Of a stretch of DNA of 64,000 bases, positions 44,201-54,812 are shown one piece after another (positions within the stretch are counted from its first letter, which is position 1; each line of letters starts with the position of its first letter). The notes under the pieces were generated by a model that was not told where the DNA came from, searched no databases, and saw only the letters and a list, made by a program, of their open reading frames with translations. A program made the position numbers and the translations under genes. Source of the DNA: Symbiodinium natans (lineage: Eukaryota; Sar; Dinophyceae; Suessiales; Symbiodiniaceae). The stretch covers positions 62,001 through 126,000 of the forward strand of contig CAJNDS010000168.1 of the NCBI GenBank assembly GCA_905221605.1, in the 5' to 3' direction.

Positions 44201-45455
44201 GCGCGAGAGCCCCCGGAAGGCGTCGATCTCGGAGCTGTGCCGCAGGCGGAGGATCTCAGGCCCTGGAGGGGGGCACTTTATGGGGGGAATATAGGGTTTA
44301 GGGTTTAGGGTTTAGGGTTTAGGGTTTAGGGTTTAGGGTTTAGGGTTTAGGGTTTAGGGGTCGGAAAAATTACTTGTTGTATTCCCTTGTGGTGCCTTCA
44401 TAATTAAACTAATAATAACCCCAAGACCCTATTCGAATTATTGAGGCCCCTGTGCTGCTCACTGGGCCAGAGCTCGAAGCCTAATCAGTCTAATGTCTAT
44501 GACATTCTATGGCTCAAGACCACAACTACCGAGAACTTGATGCGGAATCTCGGAACTATCGAGCCTCGAAGCAGAAACTGCACATGGACTGAAGGGCTGC
44601 TTCCCGCCACGGCGGCGCAGATGAGCAAGATCAGAAGCACGACCTCCAGAAGCACATTCCCAAGGGAGATCAAGTCAGCGTAACTGCAAGAGATGCTCCG
44701 CGATGTCCAAAACATTGGCAGGCTTAGCCTTGCGTAGGCTTAAGGGCTCTACAGGTTAAAATGTCGATTTTTTATGGCTTTTTATAAGGATTGTGCAGGG
44801 GATTAAGGGCAATAAATCAAAAAAAATCTGTTCAAACCTACCCATGTAGCGTCCAGAAGATGATCCGAAGTAGCTCCATCACCCAAGGCTCATGGAAGGA
44901 CAACGCGAGCAAAGGTATGGAGATGCAGTCCCAAAACAGAACAGCCGCAACCCCAGCAGCCCAGAAGCGCCTCCAATTCGACGGCCGGCTGTGTGAGATG
45001 TCATAGACCACAGCGATGGTGGTGGATATGGTCTTCGTACCCTTGCTATTGATTCGGTATTTGCCCAGCTCTTGATGCCGCTTCGTCCATGATAGACCGA
45101 GCTTGAAGCCAGTGGTGTCGTCTTCTTCCTCCTCCTCCTCTACCCCAGAGCTCAGCAAGGATCGCTGGGAGGCAATGGAGGATTCTGGCTGAAATTGCAC
45201 TGGCTTCGTCTTCGGCGGCTCCACTCGCCTCGCGCAAGGTGCTGGTGCAGGCTCAGGCACCAGGTGCGGGTCTGAGGGAGGCGCGGAAGGAGTCGACTCT
45301 TCTCTGGACTCTCTAGATGAAAGCACGGATCGGGGCCCCGCGTCCACGGAATGGACTGCCCGGTGCTCACCTTCATGTGACGCCAGCAAGCCCTGAATGA
45401 GTTGCTCAATTTGTCCCATGACAAGCTTCACCCTGCCGTTCGTGTCGTCCGCCAT
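41280..45455 (-). CDS. voltage/CNG-type cation channel B (12 exons, 680 aa)
   Basis: Exons (descending): 45,455-44,851; 44,728-44,514; 44,262-44,179; 43,919-43,826; 43,744-43,631; 43,516-43,461; 42,944-42,907; 42,812-42,714; 42,557-42,461; 42,340-42,200; 41,945-41,841; 41,674-41,280, stop TGA. Together 2,043 bp in one frame, start MADDTNGRV. An upstream in-frame ATG at 45,509 exists, but A supports the later start. Same architecture as A: acidic EEEEEEDD stretch, S1-S3, basic S4-like PEILRLRHSS, S5 with GLHWLTCAWF, pore EWAISR then IPPSKTTDN, S6 (ALSATAMILLMVSMFTSIVT), C-linker (LLPELLHGQL) and the degenerate nucleotide-binding-like HWLCEACLW. Donors: GC, GC, GC, GT, GA, GC, GA, GC, GA, GT, GC; all acceptors AG then G. 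No frame break, so probably functional. Differs from A in four extra introns and in telomere-repeat-filled introns. Confidence 0.85.
41675..41840 (-). mobile_element. B-specific intron 11 (introner candidate)
   Basis: A 166-bp GC-AG intron between AAGCGGG and GCATGGTG. A reads AAGCGAGAAGGCATGGTG, so excision restores the frame with one codon fewer. GGCA flanks both sides. Inner ends TCTAGACC and GGTCTAG form a 7-bp inverted repeat. It contains a short CCCTAAA run. Confidence 0.7.
41950..42117. repeat. TTTAGGG-type tract in channel B intron 10
   Basis: Mixed TTTAGGG, TTAGGG, TTTTGGG and TTTCGGG units. The orthologous intron of A (21,772-21,848, 77 bp) has none; intron B is 254 bp. Confidence 0.85.
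42341..42460 (-). mobile_element. B-specific intron 9 (introner with inverted ends)
   Basis: A 120-bp GA-AG intron inside AAGC|GAGATATCGC. Excision reproduces the A sequence exactly. Flanking direct repeat GAGA. Insert begins CTTGGCT and ends AGCCAAG, a perfect 7-bp terminal inverted repeat whose right end provides the AG acceptor. Confidence 0.85.
42979..43100. repeat. TTTAGGG array in channel B intron 6
   Basis: About 16 heptamers starting with TTTCGGG variants, followed at once by a foldback element. A second tract in the opposite orientation lies at 43,310-43,420 in the same intron. The matching intron of A has only a single unit. Confidence 0.9.
43101..43227. mobile_element. diverged foldback MITE-like element in channel B intron 6
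   Basis: Left end CGGAGGCTCACAATAGTACG and right end GAGCACCCATGAACCTCCGAG. Arms are partly decayed. Absent from the shorter intron 5 of channel A at the same position. Confidence 0.6.
43745..43825 (-). mobile_element. B-specific intron 4 (introner candidate)
   Basis: An 81-bp GT-AG intron in the S5 codons for ACAWF. Removing it gives GCGCCTG|GTTTGCGTCC, identical to A. GGTTT is present at both ends. After that repeat the insert starts CTTGCCC and ends AGTAAG; the interior holds TATATAACCCC/GGGTATATA inverted sequence. Confidence 0.8.
44108..44162. repeat. CCCTAAA tract in channel B intron 3
   Basis: Seven CCCTAAA units. Intron 3 is 259 bp in B and 100 bp in A. Both share diverged ACCGTAAGACC repeats next to it. 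Confidence 0.85.
44293..44360. repeat. TTTAGGG tract in channel B intron 2
   Basis: Nine TTTAGGG units inside a 251-bp intron. The orthologous intron of A is 80 bp and has none, while the intron ends are still alignable between copies. Confidence 0.9.
44729..44850 (-). mobile_element. B-specific intron 1 (introner candidate)
   Basis: A 122-bp GC-AG intron. Excision restores TGGACGCTAAGCC exactly as in A. GCTA flanks both ends. Inner ends CATGGGTAGG and CCTACGCAAG pair at 8 of 10 positions. A related sequence is at 40,031-40,126. Splicing at an internal GT (CATGG|GTAGG) would also stay in frame, adding three residues. Confidence 0.8.
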
Positions 45456-46960
45456 GGCGCGGTCCCTAAGGGAGCACTGTATGCCTACGGAAGCTTTGAG
45501 CCGAAACAAGACACGGGGGGGGAATAGGGGTACCCCAAAAGGGGTCCCTGCGAAAGGGGGCTTCTACTCTATCTAGGGGTAGAAAAAGAGGGGTACCCCT
45601 ATTTTGGGAAATGCCACATGTGGCACGACCAAGGAGCCCGGGGAGTAAATGTGACCCCCCCCCCCCCCCCCCCCGAAAACATCAACTGCACCCTTAAACC
45701 CTTAAACCCTTAAACCCTTAAACCCTTAAACCCTTGGACCCTTAGACCCTTAAACCCTTAAACCCTTAAACCCGAAACCTAAACCTTAAACCCTAAACCC
45801 TAAACCCTAATCCGAAAGCCCCTCCCCCAAGAAAACAGCCTGCGGCCTTCCAGGCCCCAAGTAGCAGGCACTTAGCATCTCCCATTCGGGTAGTCACGGG
45901 GTTCAGGGTTCAGTGTTCAGGGTTCAGGGTTCAAGGTTTAGGGATTAGGGTTTAGCGTTTAGGGTTTAGGGTTTAGGGTTTAGGGTTTAGAGTTGTGGGT
46001 TTAGGGTTGAGGGAACTACTGTCTGCAGATCCCCACATATATCAATCATGATGGATGAGAGTGACGAACGAAACTCAACTTGCCTTCTGCTTTGCAAGGC
46101 TAAACCCTTTTCGAGGTCCAACTCCAAGAATCTGGGTAACACGCTTGCGGATGAGTACCCAAGCATCTGTGACGGAAAATGGGGGTGTAGGGCTTCAGGG
46201 TCTATCAGCAAGAACGAGACTACCAAAGAAGCCCAGAAGGAGCGAACAGCTCAGTCACCTGTGCTTGATGAGGGGCGTGCAGCAGCGTCACAGAGTCCGA
46301 GTTTTTGTCGACCTCAAGTGGAATCACCCGGCTCGCAGGGTTTAGGGCGTAGGGTTTAGGGCTTAGGGCTTAGGGTTTAGGGTTTAGGTTTCAGGGTTCA
46401 GGGTTCAGGGTTTAGGGTTTTGGGTTTTGGGTTTAGGGTTTAGGGTTTAGGGTTGAGGGTTTGGGGTTTAAACCTACCCGGGATCTGAGCAGGAGCGCAG
46501 GCATTAAAGTAATCCGACCGGCGTGTCATCCCTTGCCAACCTTGGGCTTACGTGCGCTGCGAAGGGGCAGCCGCTGTTCGCTGAACCCTAAACCCTAAAC
46601 CCTAAACCCTAAACCCCAAAGAGACGTGCAAGCACCGTACCGTGCACTGCAGGCCTTTCGACGCTGGGCGCTCGGCCGCAACATCCCTGAAGCACGCCAG
46701 GGAAAGAAGGGTTTAGGGTTTTGACAAGGGGGTAGGGTTTAGGGTTTGAGGTTTAGGGTTTAGAGTTTAGGGTTTAGGGTTTAGGGTTTAGGGTTTAGGG
46801 TTTAGGGTTTAGGGTTTCGGGGGTTGAGGGTTGAGGGGTGGTGGCGGTGATGGAGAATCGCAGAAGGAACCCATGCAAAGAGGGCAGTTTTACAAAGCCC
46901 GAAGCGGGCTTCAAAGAGGGTTTGCATGTCCCAAAAAATCCGAAGAGTAGAGTATAAACC
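45456..46960. other. spacer upstream of channel B
   Basis: 45,515-45,650 holds palindromic GGGGTACCCC-type sequence. 45,656-45,675 is a C tract. TTAAACCC/CCCTAAA tracts lie at 45,690-45,812, and TTTAGGG or TTCAGGG tracts at 45,900-46,010, 46,335-46,470, 46,583-46,617 and 46,707-46,830. + strand ORFs at 46,048-46,359 have no known domain. Confidence 0.6.
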
Positions 46961-47062
46961 TACATATGTATAATATATATATATATGTATGTATGTATGT
47001 ATACATACATATATAGGGGGTACCATATACATACAAATATATGCTCACCCCCCCCCCCATGA
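46961..47062. repeat. AT hairpin microsatellite at the composition boundary
   Basis: (AT)n, then (GTAT)n, then ATACATACATATATA forms a strong hairpin, followed by a C tract (CCCCCCCCC). From here rightward TTTAGGG tracts stop and AT content rises. Confidence 0.8.
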
Positions 47063-49054
47063 TCTAGGTCGAAAGGCCTTTCGGGCCCATCGAAGCGAGA
47101 TTTAAACCTAAGTCGGGATGAAAATTAAAAGGCCACTGGCCTCATTCGTAGTAAATTTTTTTAGAAATCTAAATTTGCCAATTAAAAGCCGCACCCTCTG
47201 AAATCCTCTTCTGGGGCCTGCCTGTCCGGAACAAAATCTCACAAGAGCTTTATATGCAGAGGTTACAGCCTCAGAAATCCTCATCTGGGCTTCCTTCCTA
47301 TTTTATTGAGAAAATGCTTCTACATAAGAAGCCCACACCCTACGAAAAGAATTCTATACTTAAAGGCCACACCCTATGAAATCCTCTTCTGGGCCCTCTT
47401 AATGAAATTTCAGTAGACTTGTGTCTGATAAAGCCACAGCTTCGTTCGTAATTAACCCAAGTAAAAAAACATATTAAGAGGCCCAGCCCCAAGACATCCT
47501 CTTCTAAGCCTCATTGATTAATACCTATTTAGAACATTTTTGTTTTTCCCACACCCTGTGAAATCTTTCGCTGGCCCCATTCGTAATGAAACGCAATTTG
47601 ATTTCATATTGTAAGCCCACACCCTAAGAAATCCTCTTCTGGGCTTCGTTCGTAATTGAACCCAAGTAAAGCAAGTGTATATTCAGAGGCCAACCCCAGG
47701 ACATCCTCCTCGCAATGAAACCGAGTTAGAATTCTATATTGCAGACCATACCCTATGAAATCCCTTTCTGGCCCCTATTTGTAATGAAGATTAATTAGAA
47801 TTCTGTATTACAAAGCCACACGCCAAGAAATCCTCATTAGACCTTCGTTTGTAATTAGACTTATTTTCGATTTGCCAAGATGCTTGTATTAAAAAAGCCA
47901 CACCATTCTGGGGCCTGTTCGTAACAGAATCTCGTAAGAAGTTTATAATTCTAGGTAAGAAGCCCACACCCTAAGAAGTTCTGACCTAGGCTAGGTTCGT
48001 ATGTAACTCTTGGACAGAAATTTATATCATGAGCCCCCATTCGTATTTGAATGTACTTACAATTCCATATTTAACCGCTAGACCCTATGAAATCCTCTTC
48101 TGGTGCCTATTAGTGAAATGTCAATAGACTTGTATATGATAAAGCCATAGCTTCGTTAGTAAATTAAGCCCAAGTCAAACAAACAAATTAAGAGGCCCCG
48201 CCACAAGACATCCTCTTCTAAGCTTCATTGGTTAATACCTATTTGGAATTTATTTTGCAGACCACACCCTATGAAATTCTCCCCTGGCCTCGCTTCATAC
48301 TACAATGTTATTTGAGGTTTGTATTAAAACGCCACACCCTAAGAAATCCTCGTCTGGACTCGTTTGGAATTCCACTTAAATTGAATTTTAAGTTTTGAGG
48401 CCACACCCCTTTGGACAGAATTTAAAAGGCCACACCCTAAGACCTGTGTATGGTAAAGCCACAGCTTCGTTCGTAAAACCAAACCAAGTAAAACAATTAA
48501 GAGGCCACGCCCTTCTAAGCCTCATTCGTTACTACCTCTTTGGAATTTTATTTTACCGACCACACCCTGTGAAAGTCTCCTCTGGCCCCGCTTCGTAATG
48601 AAATGTAATTTGAGGTTTGCACTAAAACACCACACCCTAAGAAATCCTCAACTGGACTTCCTTTGTGATTCCACTTAAATAGACGTTTAAATTAAGAGGC
48701 CACACCCCAAGACATCCTCTTCGAAGCCCCACTCTTTTTTAAGTCCAATTAGACTTTTGAATTGCAGGTCCACATCCTCAAAAGAACCACACCCTAAGAA
48801 ACCCTCTCTATTTCTTTTTTTTATTACTTTTCATATTAAGACGCCACATCCCAAGACATCCTCTTCTAAGCCTCATTCGTAATTAAATCTAATGGAACTT
48901 TACATGTTAACGCCACGCCCTGCATACCGAATAGGCTGAATTGAAAAAAAAAACGAATGGTGGGTGTGTTTGTGTGCTTTTCTCTGTGTGTGTGCAAGGC
49001 AGTCACATCAGCAGAAACAACGTATAACAATACACATTCTTTATACAAGAAAAG
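47063..49054. repeat. degenerate ~90-bp repeat region
   Basis: Variants of CACACCCTAAGAAATCCTC followed by TTCTGGGCCTCATTCGTAAT recur about twenty times at uneven spacing, with AT-rich text between. No ORF longer than 67 codons. Probably an old diverged tandem repeat. Confidence 0.7.
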
Positions 49055-49585
49055 CATTTTTTGCAAAATTTGCTAAAAAATACCCAAAAATCCAAAAATC
49101 CAAAAATTCAAAACCATGGAGCCGGGAGGCCGCCTTTTTTGGATTTTTTGGTTTTCTCGAGGTTTTTTTGGTTTTTTTTGGAAAAATCCAAAAAAAACCA
49201 TGTGTTTTTTTGGATTTTACTTGCTCCTGGCCTCAAAAACCTAAAAAACACATGGTTTTTTTTGGATTTTGAGTGAAAATCCAAAAAAACCCATGTGTTT
49301 TTTTAGTTTCTGAGACCAGGAGCACCTGAAATCCAAAAAAACACGAGGGTTTTTTTGGATTTTCACTCAAAATCCAAAAAAAACCATGTGTTTTTTAGGT
49401 TTTTGAGGCCAGGAGCAAGTAAAATCCAAAAAAACACATGGTTTTTTTTGGATTTTTCCAAAAAAAACCAAAAAAACCTCGAGAAAACCAAAAAATCCAA
49501 AAAAGGCGGCCTCCCGGCTCCATGGTTTTGAATTTTTGGATTTTTGGATTTTTGGATTTGTGTCAAATTTTGCAAATTCTGCAAA
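49055..49585. repeat. half-kilobase palindrome
   Basis: The two arms mirror around about 49,320: position x matches the complement of about 98,639-x. The same 60-residue translation (ENPKIQNHG-like to FLDFE) appears on + ending at 49,276 and on minus ending at 49,363, which only an inverted repeat explains. Arms carry AATCCAAAAA tracts and CCATGGAGCCGGGAGG. Not coding. Confidence 0.9.
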
Positions 49586-49919
49586 AAAGAAGTGTTTTTT
49601 GCATACAAGTCTGTGTTTATAAGCCTGTCCTATGCAAATAATTCATAGACATGTTTACCAAATTGTGTTTTTTGGGTGTTTTTTTATGTGGTGATGTGGA
49701 AGTAGTGCTAAACACACGCGTTTTTCACTATTTAGATGTTTTCTCGCATAGGACTAGACGTGCAAAAACAGGACATCGCCTAGCATAGCCAGCATGTCAT
49801 TTTAATCGGTATTTACGAGGGTTTTTATAGGGACAAAGCAAAACCTAGATCATGGGGGGGGGGGGGTGACCAAATATATATATATATATATATGGGAGGT
49901 CCCACACACACACACACAC
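49586..49919. other. AT-rich spacer with homopolymer and dinucleotide runs
   Basis: No gene. A G tract at 49,855-49,866 is followed by (AT)n and (CA)n at 49,875-49,920, directly before the satellite. The phrase ACCTAGATCATGGGGGGG echoes the inverse of CCCCATGATCTAGGT at 47,050. Confidence 0.6.
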
Positions 49920-52640
49920 ACATATATATATGTAAGAGGAACCTTTACGTATCATTTGACCTTTGTTCTTGCCTCCTTACTCCAATATAAAGAATTAGAA
50001 ATTTAACAAATTCAGGCCTTAAGCCGAAACTCCTAACTTCCTAATTCCTTGAAATTAGGAATTAATGAATTTAGGAGTTTCGGCTTAAGGCCCGAATTCC
50101 TAAATTCCTAAATTCCTGATTCCCCGGAATTAGGAATTGAGGAATTTAGGAGTTTCGGCTTAAGGCCTGAATTCCTAAATTCCTCAATTCCTAATTCCCG
50201 GGAATTAGGAATTTAGGAATTTCGGCTTAAGGCAAAAACTCCTAAATTCCTCAATTCCTAATTCCAGCGGGCCAGAAACCCAGAGGAATTAGAACTTCTG
50301 AAATTCCTTGAATTCCTTAAATTTCTAAATTCCTAATTCCCGGAATTAGGAATTTAGGAATTTAAGGAATTCAAGGAATTTCAGAAGTTCTAATTCCTCT
50401 GGGTTTCCGGCCCCCTGGAATTAGGAATTTAGGAATTTAGGAGTTTTGGGCCTGTAGCCGAAATTCCTAAATTCCTAAATTCCTAATCTCCGGGAATTAG
50501 GAATTTAGGAATTTAGGAGTTTTGGCCTGTAGCCGAAATTCTTAAATTCCTAAATTCTTAATGCCAGAAACCCAGAGGAATTAGAACTTCTGAAATTCCT
50601 TGAATTCCTTAAATTCCTAAATTCCTAATTCCCGTAAATTGGGAATTTAGGAATTTAGGAGTTTTGGCCTTGAGCCGAAATTCCTAAATCCCTAAATTCC
50701 TAATTCCCGGGAATTAGGAATTTAAGAATTTAGGGAAAGCGGGCCAGAAACCCAGAGAAATTAGAACTTCTGAAATTCCTTGAATTCCTTAAATTCCTAA
50801 ATTCCTAATTCCCGGAAATTAGGCATTTAGGAATTTAGGAGGCTAAAGGCCGAAAATCATAAATTCCTAAATTCTTAATTCCAGCGGGCCGGAAACCCAG
50901 AGGAATTAGAACTTCTAAAATTCCTTGAATTCCTTAAATTCCTAAATTCCTAATTCCCGGGAATTAGGAATTTAGGAATTTAGGAATTTCGGCTACAGGC
51001 CAAAACTCCTAAATTCCTAAATTCCTAATTCCAGCGGGCCGGAAACCCAAAGGAATTAGAACTTCTGAAATTCCTTGAATTCCTTAAATTTCTAAATTCT
51101 TAATTCCCGGGAATTAGCAATTTAGGAATTTAGGAGTTTTGGCCTTGAGCCGAAATTCCTAAATTCTTAATTCCCGGGAATTAGGAATTTAGGAATGTAA
51201 GGAATTCAAGAAATTTCAGAAGTTCTAATTCTTCTGGGTTTCCGGCCCGCTGGAATTAGGAATTTAGGAATTTAGGAGTTTTGGGCTGTAGCCGAAATTC
51301 CTAAATTCCTAACTCCCGGGAATTAGGAATTTAGAAATTTAAGAGTTTTGGGCTGTAGCTGAAATTCCTAAATTCCTAAATTGCTATTTCCAGCGGGCCG
51401 GAAACCCAGAGGAATTAGAACTTCTGAAATTCCTTGAATTCCTTAAATTCCAAAATTCCTAATTCCCGGAAATTAGGAATTTTGGAATTTAGGAATTTTA
51501 GCCTTCAGCCGAAATTCCTAAATTCTTAAATTCCTAATTCCCGGGAATTAGGAATTTAGAAATTTAAGGAATTCAAGGAATTTCAGAAGTTCTAATTCTT
51601 CTGGGTTTCCGGCCCGCTGGAATTAGGAATATAGGAGTTTTGGCCTTGAGCCGAAATTCCTAAATTCCTAATTCCCGGGAATTAGGAATTTAGGAATTTA
51701 AGGAATTCAAGGAATTTCAGAAGTTCTAATTCTTCTGGGTTTCCGGCCCGCTGGAATTAGGAATTTAGTAATTTAGGATTTTCGGCCTGTAGCCGAAATT
51801 CCTAAATACATAAATTCCTAATTTCCGGGAATTAGGAATTTAGGAATTTAAGGAATTCAAGGAATTTCAGAAGTTCTAATTCCTCTGGGTTTCCGGCCCG
51901 CTGGAATTAGGAATTTAGGAGTTCTGGCCTGTAGCCGAAATTCCTAAATTCCTAAATTCCTAATTCCCGGGAATTAGGAATTTAGAAATTTAAGAGTTTT
52001 GGGCTGTAGCTGAAATTCCTAAATTCCTAAATTGCTAATTCCAGCGGGCCGGAAACCCAGAGGAATTAGAACTTCGGAAATTCCTTGAATTCCTTAAATT
52101 CCTACATTCCCAATTCCCGGAAATTAGGGATTTAGGAATTTAGGAATTTTAGCCTTCAGCCGAAATTCCTAAATTCCTAAATTCCTAATTCCCGGGAATT
52201 AGGAATTTAGGAATTTAAGGAATTCAAGGAATTTCAGAAGTTCTAATTCCTCTGGGTTTCCGCCCCGCTGGAATTAGGAATTTAGGAATTTAGGAGTTTT
52301 GGGCCTGTAACCGAAATTCCTAAATTCCTAAATTCCTAATTCCCTGGAATTAGGAATTTAGGAATTTCAGGAATTCAAGGATTTTCAGAAGTTCTAATTC
52401 CTCTGGGTTTCCGGCCCGCTGGAATTGGCAATTTAGGAATTTAGGTATTTCGGCTTCAGGCCAAAACTCCTGAATTCCTAAATTCCTACTTCCCGGGATT
52501 TAGGATTTTATGAATTTTGGAATTTCGGCTGAAGGCCAAAACTCCTAAATTCCTAATTTCCTAACTCCAGCGGGCCGGAAACCCAGACGAATTAGAACTT
52601 CTGAAATTCCTTGAATTCCTTAAATTCCTAAATTCCCAGA
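49920..52640. repeat. inverted-motif satellite block 1
   Basis: Made of GGAATTAGGAATTTAGGAA and its reverse complement meeting at CCCGGG centres, so nearly every 40-80 bp is a hairpin. Interspersed constant words are GGCCTGTAGCCGAAATTCC, AAGGAATTCAAGGAATTTCA and CTGGGTTTCCGGCCCGC. The block starts after ATATGTAAGAGGAACCTTTA, exactly as block 2 does. Confidence 0.95.
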
Positions 52641-53245
52641 ATATTTGTTTCTTTGCAATTTTCAAGGGTTTTAAAAGAATGCAAGGGGCCTTTTCAAATC
52701 TTAAGTGGCCTCTGTGGCATTTTCGTTAAGTATCAACAATCTTCGCATGAAAAATATCCTCCGAGTTGTTTCTCCTGAAGAAAAGGAAAAAATACCCTCA
52801 AACTCGGCTGGAGTCTCTTGAGTTTCGGCCTGATTCCCTTGAAATTCTTGGACATCCTCTTTTTCCCCTCGATTTTGAAGAAGCCCCTTGAGTTTTTTGC
52901 CGCTTCGATTCCCATTCCCCTGATGTTTTGTCCAAGGGAAGCGTTTTTTTTCACTCTGAAATCTCCCAGGCGCTCGATTGCTGAAGCGAAACGAATATGC
53001 TTTGGTCCTAACCCTTGGACGAATAAGGTTTAGGAATAGGGTTAGGCTTAAACATTAAACGAACAAGCTTCAGCCATAAGGCTCGCGCCCCTCCCCCCCT
53101 CTCCCGCAACCTCGTCGTGCCCAGGTTAGGAATCTAGAATTATTAGACCTCAGCGTCCGGCGCAAAACCTCAAACAAAGAAGGTTCATGCATATGTTTTG
53201 GCCTGCAACGTTAAAAGAATAGGTTTAGGAAGGCAATGTCCCAAA
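52641..53245. repeat. single copy of the 600-bp repeat unit
   Basis: Begins ATATTTGTTTCTTTGCAATT and contains the block GGCTCGCGCCCCTCCCC. Same unit as the four tandem copies at 60,840-63,250. A 73-codon minus-strand ORF (MKKNASLGQNIRG) is preserved in three of five copies but altered in the others. No homology recognised. Confidence 0.85.
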
Positions 53246-53640
53246 ACTACAGAAGCATGCGTACAGCTTGGAATAGGGTTTGACCCTAGCCTTAATCGAA
53301 TACGGTGCTTAGAAATCTAAACGTAAGAAAAATGGGTAGGGTTTATGAGATATTTATTTGTGACTATTGGGGATAATTCATGTGTGAGAAATGATAATTG
53401 TTTTCGGTGACCCTTTGGGAAACATTGAAATGACAACCCATGTTTACATACAAAAACACCAATGCCCTCAAATACTTCCTAGTCTTTCGGTTCAGGATTA
53501 CCGCCCTTTCTTCTCCATTTCTTTATTTGATATACAATACAGACACGCTACATACCTACACGATGTGGGTAGAAATTCCTAGCTGTTCATGCAACACATA
53601 CATCCTATATACCTGCGCGACGCGTTAGAAATTCTACCTT
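53246..53640. repeat. flank of the 600-bp unit, duplicated at 63,250-63,700
   Basis: Sequence from GAAGGCAATGTCCCAAAAC to CATGCAACACATA matches 63,253-63,698 almost base for base, except for a 75-bp insertion in the right-hand copy. Confidence 0.85.
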
Positions 53641-54766
53641 TTCACACAACGCATATACTCTTCGTTTTTTGGAAAGAACACGAGGGACGAAGAGAAAGGA
53701 CCTTCTCTTTCCATTTTCCTCGTCAAAAGGAAAAAGAAAATATCTGGATAGAATTGAAGAGAGAGAGCGATGGAAAAAACAATGAGAAACAAGAAGGATA
53801 GCCTTTTCAGTCTATATAATGTTTCCTTCTTCTGATCGTTTGTTCTTTTGTCTTCGGTTTGTGCCTTGCCTTCCGCTTTTCCTTTGAAGAAGACAGAAAG
53901 GAAAGGGTGCGAATGGAGTTTCCTTTGCACGCTTTGATGAACACGTAAAGAAGAGAAGAGAAAAGAAGAGAAGACATGGAAACTGAGGACAGGGGGGGTT
54001 TCTTCCTCCTCTGACCTATCCATTTTCTGAATAAGATAAGAGAGAAGCGCTCTTGTCCATTCTTTGTTGTGCAGTCTCTTCCTCTCTCGCTGAGTGAGAA
54101 AAAGAAAAGAGCAAGGCCACCGAAAAGGGACAAGGAGAACTTCTTCTTCGTTTCTTTAGCAGTTCCCTTGAGTTTCCTAAGCAAAAAAGAACAGAAGACC
54201 TGGGAACGCAGGAGAGAAAGAAAGCAAAGAGAGGGTGTAAGGGCACTCAGCGGCCTCCCTTCTTGCCACGAACAAAAACAATCCATCCTCCCCTCTTTTC
54301 CCGTCCATTAGCTTCTCTTTTCCTTGTCCTCTTGTGTATTCATTTGTCACGTGTAAAAGAAAGCAAAGAAGAGAGAGGAGAGATAAGAGAGACGAGAGAG
54401 GATGATGGTGGCGAGATTCATGTGTATTCTTGCATGTTCAGTTTTCCTGCTGTAAGAAAAGCGCTAAAGAAGTGGGAAAACAAAGACGATGCAGGATGAG
54501 TAGTGAGTGAAATTGGCGCCTTGCATATGTATTTGTCTTTCTGTAACGAGATAGACTACAGAACAGGGATAAGAGGGCAGAGGGAATTTCTTCGCCCTGT
54601 CGTATTCCTTTCTTCCAGACGAGAAGCAAATGGATAAGACAAGATGGAAAGAGACATTCTTTGCTTCGCTGCAGATTGTGGGAAGAAAAACAATGAGTTT
54701 AGAATCCAACAGTAGACTGCTTGGGGAACAAGGTTTCCCTTTGCTCTTTTTGTGAAAGTCGGGCAA

Positions 54767-54812
<46 letters not shown>

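Noticed and set aside
44505-44520. relic spliced-leader (GGCTCAAG) before or inside a gene
   Set aside because: Only the 8-base word matches, also at 6,390, 8,551 and 8,731; the rest of the dinoflagellate leader is absent.
49061-49608. twin lysine/phenylalanine-rich ORFs on both strands
   Set aside because: Product of the palindrome and AATCCAAAAA tracts.
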